DNA from: Anisus vortex
Taxonomy: Eukaryota > Mollusca > Gastropoda > Planorbidae
NCBI GenBank assembly: GCA_949126835.1
Contig: OX421509.1
Span: forward strand, 15,370,279-15,434,278
DNA: 64,000 nt
Direction of reading: 5' to 3'
Shown: piece by piece, positions 50,101 to 62,100 of the stretch
Position numbering within the stretch: the first letter of the stretch is position 1
Layout of the letters: each line of letters opens with the position of its first letter
The notes under the pieces: generated by a model
The model's database searches: none
Told to the model about the DNA's origin: nothing
Seen by the model: the letters and a program-made list of their open reading frames with translations, nothing else
Translations under genes and position numbers: made by a program

Positions 50101-53100
50101 AAGCCATCGCTGGACAATTAATAAACGTGTCGATCCCAAAGTGATTTTGTAGTTGACACCAAAGTCAACAACTTGGTTGTTTATCATTTGTTTATTGAAT
50201 TGTTTAGTTTGACTACCATAGGGGTGTAAAGTCTGTCCAATGTAAAAATGACTAGAAGGCTAATGTTAACCCTTACAGTCCCGGGCGCGTATATAGCGGA
50301 ACTGAAGGCAGCATAGATAGAAGTAGGTCGGTACGGTAAGGGTTAATTTATCATGTCATTGATTATTCATTCTTTAACAAATATATAACAAACTGTTATT
50401 TTATTTTATTTCATACAGTGGATTGTGGGGCTCATCCACCAAATGTCCTTCATGCTGACAGTAGCTACACCACAACAACCTTTGGTTCACTTGTTAAATA
50501 CACATGTCAGTAAGTAGTAGCACCTGTCAATAAGTAGTGGCTCCTGTCAGTAAGTAGTGGCTCCTGACAGTAAGTAGTGGCTCCTGTCAGTAAGTACGGG
50601 CTTCTGTCAGTAAGTAGTGGCTCCTGTCAGTAAGTAGTGGCTCCTGACAGAAAGTAGTGGCTCCTGTCAGTAAGTACGGGCTTCTGTCAGTAAGTAGTGA
50701 CACCTGTCAGTAAGTAGTGGAACCTGTCAGTAAGTAGTGGCTCCTATCAGTAAGTAGTGGATCCTGTCAGTAAGTAGTGGCACCTGTCAGTAAGTAGTGG
50801 CACCTATCAGTAAGTAGTGGCACCTGTCAGTAAGTAGTGGATCCTGTCAGTAACTAGTGGCTCCTGTCAGTAAGTAGTGGCTCCTATCAGTAAGTAGTGG
50901 CTCCTGTCAGTAAGTAGTGGCTCCTGTCAGTAAGTACGCGCTACTGTCAGTAAGTAGTGGCACCTGTCAGTAAGTAGTAGCACCTGTCAGTAAGTAGTGG
51001 CTCCTGTCAGTAAGTAGTGGCTCCCATCAGTAAGTAGTAGCTCCTGTCAGTAAGTAGTGGCTCCTGTCAGTAAGTACGGGCTTCTGTCCGTAAGTAGTGG
51101 CACCTGACAGTAAGTAGTGGCTCCTGTCAGTTAGTAGCGGCTCCTATCAGTAAGTAGTGGCACCTATCAGTAAGTAGTAGCACCTGTCAGTAAGTAGTGG
51201 CTCCTGTCAGTAAGTAGTGGCTCCCATCAGTAAGTAGTAGCTCCTGTCAGTAAGTAGTGGCTCCTGTCAGTAAGTACGGGCTTCTGTCCGTAAGTAGTGG
51301 CTCCTGTCAGCAAGTAGTGGCTCCTGTCAGTAAGTAAGGGCTCCTGTCAGTAAGTAAGGGCTTCTGTTTGTCAGTAGTGGCTCCTGTCAGTAAGTAGTGG
51401 CATCTGTCAGTAAGTAGTGGCATCTGTCAGTAAGTAGTAGCTCCTATCAGTAAATAGTGGCACCTGTCAGTAAGTAGTGACTGCATCACTAATACGCACA
51501 CTTTCATTGTTTTTAACTACTGAATACTGGAGCAATAATACGTACACTTTCATTCTGTTTAACTGCTGGATCACCAATACATGTAGTGTATCAATTTGTT
51601 ACGTCATGGTTTGTGTGTGTTGTCTTGGATCGCTCGGACCCCGTGACCAGCTGATCACGTAGGACGAGAAAAGCATTAAAGCGTCAGTCAGACGATCGTA
51701 CACAACAGAGCGTGTAGTGTTTTTCTTTCCTGTTCAACATTAACAATATGACAATACATAGGCCTACACATTCATTCTTTTTACCTACTGGAACAATAAT
51801 ACATACACTTGTATTATTTTTAACTACTGGAATACTAATACGTATACTTTTCTTTTTTTTTATAAATATTTGAGCAATAATACGTACACTATTATTATTT
51901 TTAACTAATGGAATACTAATATTTATACTTTCTTTTTTTTAACCACTGGAGCAATAGTAGGCCTACACACATCTCAATTCTTTTTTAAATACTGCAGCAC
52001 TCATTTTGTGATCTAGAATGTGTGTTAAAAATGTAGGTCAAGCTCTCTTGTTAGTTTAAATTCTCGGTTTTGCTTTGAGTTTTGAAAAGAAAAAAAATGG
52101 TGGCTACTTATTGTATATCCATTTGTTTAGTTACATATTACAGGGTATTAAAATAACAAATCAGGATTATGTTACCCAGTTTAGCCCAAAGTCAACTTTG
52201 CAGCTTTATTTATAGGGCCCACTTTGTTTTGGACGAATTGTCTTGTTGGTTGATATACATTTATCCTATTGTAGACTGCACCACACACTATGCTGCCAAC
52301 TGCTATATTTACCCCTTTACATTTCACTGAAATTATTAAACAACTTTTTTTTGTTTTTGTTTTTTGAGAACAATTTTGCTTAAGTGTAAACTATAAATAT
52401 AATATTTTGTTTATATTTAGAACTGGCTACAAACTAGACAAGCCCAATGCAAATGTCACGTGTCTAGATACAGGATTCTGGGGTACTCCTTCATTTACGT
52501 GTCGAAAATTTGATATACCACAACGTACGTATGACTGACTATATGATGTATTTCACAGATATCTTTAGTAGACTATTTCAATGATGATTTTAATGTTGGA
52601 ATTAATCTTCTCTAAGAATAAACTGTATGAGGCAAGAATATTTTTTTTACACTTTTGAAAACATATACCGGTAATTTTTTATCGCACTGATATAATAATT
52701 GTACATCGAACAACTATGAAAGATACATTCTTAATTTGATACATTTCTGTCGTTTCAACTCTCTCTATCACTGGCGTAGCCAAGATTGCGAGGTATAGTT
52801 GTGCGGGTGGGTGGGCAATTTGTAATTAATGACAATAATAATTGTTATTTATAGATCCTTCTATCCATGCTATTACATTTAGCATGCTCAGTGCGCTCTT
52901 GGTATAAATTGCAGTGGCAGATGTAGGGGTACGTTAGGCACACAGTCACTAGTTAAAGAAAAAGGTCTTTAAAGTCTTTCTAAAAGACTCTTTTTATCTA
53001 AGAATCTCTCAATGTCTTAGACAAGCTGTTCCACATAGAAGGCGCCACAGATTCAAATGAGTGTTAGTAGAAGACGATGGGGCACACAGTTAAAAAAAGT

Positions 53101-56100
53101 AATGGTCGGGGGGGGGGGGGGAGAGGGTTAATAGTGCAAGGTAGGCAATAATAAGTAGGGCCTACAAGAAACAAAAACAGCACAATAATGGATAAACCAA
53201 TGACGTCTGCGTGTTCAGAATCATGATTATGGACAACCAAAATTTATAACAGTTTAGAACTGCATAAAATGGCCATATATGAATATTACAATAAATACAT
53301 TGAATAAAATTGTTTAAAGGTATAATAAATGTGAATGCTGACAGAATGTACAAATATATAGCTAATATCAGCGCCCCTTCCCCCCCTCCCTCCACTCCAA
53401 GCCCACACGATGCTACGCCTGTGATGTCTATTCTAGCATTTTATGTTAATTTCAGCTTCCTTTTGAAGTAAAAACTATTGTGTGAAAATGTTTTTCTAAC
53501 AAAGCCCTGTCTAGATATGAAATGGGTGATCTCAAACCTAATCCCATAGCATTGGACTTCTGTTCCGATTGCAGCAAGCTGAGTTTCCAAACTGTTTAGC
53601 AAAGAAATTGTGGTTGAACATTGACCTGGTCACCACTTTAAACAAGCGAACACAGGTCGACACAGGTCGATTGATCTCCAAAGACCGCTTGAATATATGT
53701 CAACATTTTTATAGAAGTATTTATATTTCGTAAATTTTCAGTTCATTTACCAAGTCTACAAAACGCTTTCAATAAAAATTTGGGAGGTATCTATATTCTC
53801 TAATATATGCAACAACTATATATATATATGTCTAATTTTTAAACAATATAAAAAAGTAATTTTTTTTAAAGTTAAATATTTATTAATTTCTTTGAGAAAC
53901 TAAATCTAAAACGCCAATATGGGATCTGAAATGTAACTATTTAATTTACAATATAAAAAAAATTAAATGTTGTAAAAAGCATGAAATATTTTACCCTACC
54001 TTTAATTGGTTTGGAAAAAAACATTGGCGCAGCGGAAATTTCCTATGGTGACGTGAGACTTTTAATCTAATTACAGATTTTTGAATTTAAGGTTTTAAAG
54101 TTCATCAGAAAACATAATTTCTTATAGTGTAAAAAAAAATAATTTACGGTCATGTCTTGAATTGTCTAATAAAGCTTTGAATTAGAGTCTAATTCTATTT
54201 TTGTAAAAGTTTAGAAAACAAACTATAGTATCATATTTAGGTTTATGATTTAAACAATGTAACCAACTCTTTTTAGTGTGAATTTAACCTCCCAATATAT
54301 ACGGTAATATGACTCCACGAGTACTTTTAAACTCTGAAATTCATCTTTCTGTAACTTCCCATCAATAATTTTTAACTCCCCTTTTTTTTTACAGTGGACA
54401 TGTCCAACATTGCTGCTTTGGGGGCCCTGTTTGGTGGAGGGGGGACTGCGGCACCTAATACTAACCAGAGTAAGGGCAAATCAACTGTTATTTTAGTCCT
54501 TGTGTTTGGTTTGTAATCAGTATCTGTGATGTCATTACATTATTTGTTTGTGACATATTGTTTCCAGGTCTTTTTATGTCTAAATCAAGTATTTGTGACA
54601 CAATTGTTTTCTACCTCTGTCTCAAGTGTTTGTAACAAGTTTTAAAAGTCGTCTATGTCTGTGTCAAGTGTAAGTGGCATTACTTTTTTTTTTTTAATAT
54701 TTTATATCTGTAAGAAGTATTTCTATGACTGCATCAAGGTATTTGTGACACACCAGTTTTTAAATATTTTTTTTTAGATCTGTATCAAGTATTTGTGACA
54801 CAACTTTTAAAAGTCTTTTATGTCTGTATCAAGTATTTGTGACACAACTTTTAAAAGTCTTTTATGTCTGTATCAAGTATTTGTGACACAACTTTTAAAA
54901 GTCTTTTATGTCTGTATCACGTATTTGTGACACAACTTTTAAAAGTCTTTTATGTCTGTATCAAGTATTTGTGACACAACTTTTAAAAGTCTTTTATGTC
55001 TGTATCAAGTATTTGTGACACAACTTTTAAAAGTCTTTTATGTCTGTATCAAGTATTTGTGACACAACTTTTAAAAGTCTTTTATGTCTGTATCAAGTAT
55101 TTGTGACACAACTTTTAAAAGTCTTTTATGTCTGTATCAAGTATTTGTGACACAACTTTTAAAAGTCTTTTATGTCTGTATCAAGTATTTGTGACACAAC
55201 TTTTAAAAGTCTTTTATGTCTGTATCAAGTATTTGTGACACAACTTTTAAAAGTCTTTTATGTCTGTATCAAGTATTTGTGACACAACTTTTAAAAGTCT
55301 TTTATGTCTGTATCAAGTATTTGTGACACAACTTTTAAAAGTCTTTTATGTCTGTATCAAGTATTTGTGACACAACTTTTAAAAGTCTTTTATGTCTGTA
55401 TCAAGTATTTGTGACACAACTTTTAAAAGTCTTTTATGTCTGTATCACGTATTTGTGACACAACTTTTAAAAGTCTTTTATGTCTGTATCAAGTATTTGT
55501 GACACAACTTTTAAAAGTCTTTTATGTCTGTATCAAGTATTTGTGACACAACTTTTAAAAGTCTTTTATGTCTGTATCACGTATTTGTGACACAACTTTT
55601 AAAAGTCTTTTATGTCTGTATCAAGTATTTGTGACACAACTTTTAAAAGTCTTTTATGTCTGTATCAAGTATTTGTGACACAACTTTTAAAAGTCTTTTA
55701 TGTCTGTATCACGTATTTGTGACACAACTTTTAAAAGTCTTTTATGTCTGTATCAAGTATTTGTGACACAACTTTTAAAAGTCTTTTATGTCTGTATCAA
55801 GTATTTGTGACACAACTTTTAAAAGTCTTTTATGTCTGTATCAAGTATTTGTGACACAACTTTTAAAAGTCTTTTATGTCTGTATCAAGTATTTGTGACA
55901 CAACTTTTAAAAGTCTTTTATGTCTGTATCAAGTATTTGTGACACAACTTTTAAAAGTCTTTTATGTCTGTATCAAGTATTTGTGACACAACTTTTAAAA
56001 GTCTTTTATGTCTGTATCAAGTATTTGTGACACAACTTTTAAAAGTCTTTTATGTCTGTATCAAGTATTTGTGACACAACTTTTAAAAGTCTTTTATGTC

Positions 56101-59100
56101 TGTATCAAGTATTTGTGACACAACTTTTAAAAGACTTTTATGTCTGTATCAAGTATTTGTGACACAACTTTTAAAAGTCTTTTATGTCTGTATCAAGTAT
56201 TTGTGACACAACTTTTAAAAGTCTTTTATGTCTGTATCAAGTATTTGTGACACAACTTTTAAAAGTCTTTTATGTCTGTATCAAGTGTTGATAATTTTCC
56301 TATCTCAGTCTCAAGTTCGTATGATACAATATATTGTTGTTGTGCTAATATTTGAGATGTTATGTGTTGAAGCGTTATTTCCCAATATACATAATTAATT
56401 GTTAGTTTTTCAAATGTGTATGTTTTTAACTTTATTATAAATTATATATTTTGTGTTTTGGTTTTATTAATTTATTTTTGTGTGGTTTGATTATATATTT
56501 CTTTTTTTTTCTTTATACTATTCATCTATTTGTTTAATGGCCTTGTTTGTTACTACGATTTGATTGGTTGATGTCTTACGTATTGATGTCATTTTTCCTT
56601 ATACTTTAACATAAATTAGTCCTTATAAAATACTTCTAAAGTAACTATGCAATGCATGACACCATTAAAGTTCATGCAAAAGTATTTACAAAAAACAAAT
56701 GCAAATTAAATGAGCACACATTTCGAAAAGCCTTCAACGATAGGTCTATACAAATACACAAGGAAATGAAAGAAATCATATCATTTTCTTCTTAGAATGA
56801 TATTACAGACGCTCCGTCTATAAAGAATATTTATTGTTTATTTTACTTAGTTGTGTAGCCAATAGGTTGAAATAACAAATTTTTAAATGAATCAAAAGTG
56901 TTAATTAATGAAAAAATAGGTTATACAAAATTGAAATTGGTATTAAAGAGATTCTCAGTTGTGATCTATTTAATATGTAGACTTTTTACTGGATCAATAA
57001 TATATATGTATAGTTTTATAATCTTTTTAATGCATGGCTATGGTGATGGTATTTGTAACCCAAATTATATTACTGGGCATTAATGAACATGTATTTTCTT
57101 AATTAATATTTCATTGTGTATCATATAGTGTACCTATCACACAAAGATTAGAATCTACACATTGAAAGACAGAAATATTTTTATGCAATGAATTATTTGT
57201 TTCTCTAATTTTAAATTGACCATTATTTTAAAAGTTTGATCGTTAGTTAACGTCTGAATACTTTAATTTGACTTCATTTTACAGAATTTTGAACTTTTAA
57301 TTACTTTATTTGTAAACACCATCTAGTAAGGCTTTAATTTTTCCAAATTGTGTATTTATAATGTATATATTATTTCTTAACAGATTCTTGCTTAGAAACC
57401 TTTAGTTCGTCAACTATGTCTATGCTAAGATACCTTCATTCATTATTAAGCCAACAATACATTTTCAGAGTGTTAGAAATTAACATATCCTTAGTACTAA
57501 GAAATCTTGATTCATCATTGTTTTAACAATAATGCTTGTAGTACGATGAACTTTACATCTTTAGTTCAACAATTAAGTCTGCTTCAACAACTTGCCGCCA
57601 TTCTAATTAACGCCAGACAAGCCAAGTCCACGGCCACAAAACCTAAACGGCTCTCAGTCCCCATCCATCTTTTCAGGCCCCCACCTATCTCCGTCCCCAT
57701 CAATCTCCCAAGGGACCTGACCAAACTTTCATTTCCGTCTTTGGGCGGTAAACTTTTTAGAGGTAAGTTGACCTTATAACCCCGTACATAGACACAATAC
57801 TTAAGTAAGTTGACTTTATAACTAGGGCCTAACCGGAAATCACATCGGCCAGAAGCATTTACTTCAGACACTATTACGCACACAACAATGAAAATGTATG
57901 CAATAAAAAAAAATTACACAAGCCGTAATGATCGTTTTTTGCCGCAGTCATTACTAATGCTACTGTTGTAAGTAAGCGCGTAACGGGAAAAAAAGAAGAG
58001 ATTAAGGAAGGGGATATTATCAAGACATAACCTTTGCAAAATGATGCTCGGTTCGCACACAGATTCAACAGATAGTACATGAAATACTCGGTTTCGATAG
58101 TCTGTAGAAATCTTCAAGTCCGTTAGGCCCAAATGATAATCTAGTAAGTTTATGTCCTTGTGATATAATATGTACGTTTGCCGGAATACATATTACCACG
58201 TGATCAAAACATGTGCTGTATGTCTTTGACTCGTGGAGTGTTTTATATTAGGAATCCCTCAACTCTCCTTTGTGTGTGGTGTGGGAAGGGAGGCAGTTCA
58301 CTGTTTCAAAGTCAATGTTCAGGAAGGGCGGACCAGTTCACTGTTTCACAGAGATTGTAGAGGTAGGGCGGACCAGTTCACTGTTTCACAGTCAATGTTC
58401 AGGAAGGGCGGACCAGTTCACTGTTTCACAGACATTGTAGAGGTAGGGCGGGGCAGTTCACTGTTTCACAGTCAATGTTCAGGAAGGGCGGACCAGTTCA
58501 CTGTTTCACAGACATTGTAGAGGTAGGGCGGGGCAGTTCCCTGTTTCACAGTCAATGTTCAGGTAGGGCGGGCCATTCCACTGTTTCACAGTCAATGTTC
58601 AGATAGGTCGGGCCAGTTCATTGTTTCACAGTCAATGTTGAGGTTGGTCGGGGCAGTTCACTTGTACACAATGTTGGGGTGTGGCGGAAATCTAGTTCAG
58701 AAAATAAAATATGAACGAAATAGGGCCTAAATAAGGACCATTGCGGCGGGCAGGATTTAGTCCACTAGCCATTGTTTGACAACCCCCAATATAAATTATG
58801 ATATTAATGGCGTCCACAATATATCCTAAATGTCAGTTAGAGAATGCTATTACCTACACTCTTACAAGGCATGTTTCCAGGAATTTGTTATCCAAGTTGA
58901 ATTTCAATTTAAACTTTATAAATAATATCTCCCATTTTTTTATGCTTGCTGTAATAGGTGTAAAATAATTACCTGTAAATAGTGTCATACAAAGAAAAAT
59001 CACTGATATAATTGACCAAGTGTGTAGTTTTCTAACCAATGGCTTTTTAAGCTTTTCATTGATGTAAAGAAAAGCTTTATACCTTACGTTAACTCTTCCC

Positions 59101-62100
59101 AGCTCAGTGTAGTGTAGTGGTAACATTGGCGTGTCTTGTCTTGTGAACAACAAATTTATTGCTTATATTATTACATTGCCTTATTGCTTTCTATTATACC
59201 AACGATATTAACGAACAAGTCATTGCAAGGACTGTGAATGTTTTAGTCAGCATTGGTTGTAGAGGACATATAAACATTGACCTATCCTAACGGTATATGC
59301 AGAGTTGGGGCAACCACTTTCATAATATTAACTGATATAGGGTTTTCTTTACATTCAACGACTGATGTTATATTCAATTTCATTTATAAGTTGACATCAG
59401 TAATAAAGTATACACGTAACATTCCATAGTACATTTGTCTTGTATCCGTAGAGTGTTAAGCCAATACAACGCATGATAAACATCACGTCTTTATGTATGT
59501 ATCTTATCAAAGTAAGGAAGTCGTTGACCCACCTTTTATTTTGAATCTATTAGCAATACTTTTATTTGCTGCCAAACTTGTAGTAGAAGTTGATTTCGCT
59601 TTGGTAGTTGATATTGTATTGGAAGTTGGAAGCGAATCTTGTATTAGAAGCTGATCTTGCATTGGAAATGATGTTGTAACAGACGTTTAATCTTATATTG
59701 TAAATTTTTTGTCTAAGAAAATCTAACTGATTGTTCTTTACAAAAGATGCGTTATCACTAACTTATGCATGTATCATGTTATCACTAATTTGGTTACTAG
59801 GCGTAATTTCGCTTAATTACTCAACGGAAGAAGACGCATAACACTGAAATATAAACACAAAAAATGTAAAAAAAAATTGAACGATAAAATTCACACAGTT
59901 TTATAGAGTAATTAACTTAAAGGTGGAAAGCAGCATTATATATAATTTTGATTTAGATGAAATTATTGACAATTTTTAAGACAAATTTATAATGCTCAAC
60001 TTTATAACTCTGTCGTTGAGACACTTCTACCGCCAAATTTGAACATGTTGTGTTAGATGCTTTACCGTACGTTGAGCCTATATATGGCATGTAGAGTGTC
60101 CTTACAAAATGTAATCATTAAATATTACATCTGATGTTGTTTTACCATTAGTTACATGTGTATTTTGTTTGCTTTCTATTTAGTTGCATTTAAGAGTTGG
60201 GATTATTTGTGAAAACACTTTATATTTCTTATTTACTTTATATTTACAGATCCTCTCATGGCAGCATTTTTAAAAAGTAAGGTTTTCTGTATTTGACGCT
60301 ATTTTATATTGTGAGCAATATCCACCTATTTTACCATTTAAAATATTAACGTAATATTTGTTTTCATTTAGATATGCAAAGCCTTCCTGGTTTTCCCGGC
60401 ATGCCACAAGGTAATTAAATGTTTTGTCACGTGTGCTTTGTAGAACAAAAAAATACATAACCCATTCTGACTCGTTAAAGTCAGTAAAAACTTTTTTTTT
60501 TTCAAACTCAATAGATGGAATTAATTAATTTAAAACATTTGAATTTGAAAAGGCTGAAGTTGGAATGAGAAATTGTTACAATTATTTTACAGAGAATAAT
60601 TGTACCGAATCGTATAATTTGTCTTCGATTCTAAAAAAAATATTGCATCAAACGTAATATTAGCACATACTAATATTTAAAAGATTTAACAATTCATAGT
60701 AAAGCACAATTATTTAGTCAAATCTGGTATCCAACGTTTAGAGCAATAAAGGCCTTTCATAGTCATGTTAGTACACACAAAAACACTCAAACTATGCATG
60801 GTTTAATATTCGCTCCTTACAAAATAAAGATTTTTTTATCAATAGCAACATGTATAAAATACAAATAAAATTATAAACATATCCAGTCTGCAAAGCTGTT
60901 AACCGCCCTGCACGTGAATAGACAATGCCTTCGGTATGTCCACAGTTTATATAGTCTTATTTATTTTTTTATTCTAACCCCACTTCAAATCTTGTATTAC
61001 TTCAATTTTTGTTTTTTTTTTGGAGGATAAGCTATGGAAAAAATTGAACTACAAATCTAATTCTATCGCATGTGTTACATTTGCAGTTCTACAAACACCT
61101 CCAACTACGACTACAACACAAAAACCTATAATAGCGAATGGCATGCCACTGGGTTTCCGTAAGTTTTCTAAAATATTTCTTTTTATGTCAACAACCTTTT
61201 TATGCATTAATGGGATGCGTAGAATATTACAATAAGTTAAATTTTTTTCCACTCAGCGACTTTTTTTGTCAGATTTAATGTTTTAAAAGCACAGTATTAA
61301 TTTTTTTAACAAATTGGGTTCTGTATCAAAATATAGATTTAGTTGTTGAAGAAAATATATAAACGTAATATTAAAATGTAATATCAAAGACTATAATGAG
61401 ATGGACCGATTGCTCTATTTTTAGAGCTTACCACGTGAATAACACTGTCTTTAATGACTCCTAAACTTCCCTAAATACTACCAGAAGTCTAGAGGACAAG
61501 ATGCAATCGGAAATTCCGAAACTAAGAGTTTCAATTTATCAAAAAGCAGAAATATCAAAGCAAGCGGTCCATCTTATTATAATCTTTGGTAATATTTGTG
61601 CATGTATATATAAATATATAAATATATATATATATTATATATAAATACTGATGCTGATGCCTGTACGGTTAATTATGAAGTGGCTGTCATAATTTTTATT
61701 TCAGAATTACCAAGTCACTTACAGAGTTTACTGCCAAGTAAGCGAAATATTAATAAATTCAGCTAGATGTTTCCTTTTTATACAGTAATATACTGTAGCT
61801 TAGCAAAGGGACATAACCAAGAAATAGCTACTTACTTCTAACCCATTAGAGTTATTTTAACACTAAAGCTATTCTTATTAACTATTATTTCCAGACGGGT
61901 TATCATCAACACAAGGAATGAGTAAGTTTTTCTTTCTTTCTTTTTCTTTTTTTACCCTTAGTCCTTAATATGTATAAATTATATTCGGTTTGGTTGGGGA
62001 GGGGGGGGGGGGGGTAAAGCATATTCTGAGCAAAGCCCTGGTCAAGGAACCCATAACCAAGAAATTTCAAGAAAGCTGTGGAAAAAAGTCTGTTTAAAAA

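Noticed and set aside
50503..51480. CRISPR-like regular repeats
   Set aside because: There are no unique spacers; units are directly adjacent, and the genome is eukaryotic. The same applies to all other arrays here.
57507..57564. Upstream in-frame ATGs before exon 11
   Set aside because: Joining with exon 10 in phase 1 and the acceptor TTTACATCTTTAG explain the frame better than a separate start.
60595..60630. Possible microexon after TATTTTACAG
   Set aside because: It would leave phase 2 and the donor TC|GTATAA is poor, unlike all neighbouring microexons.
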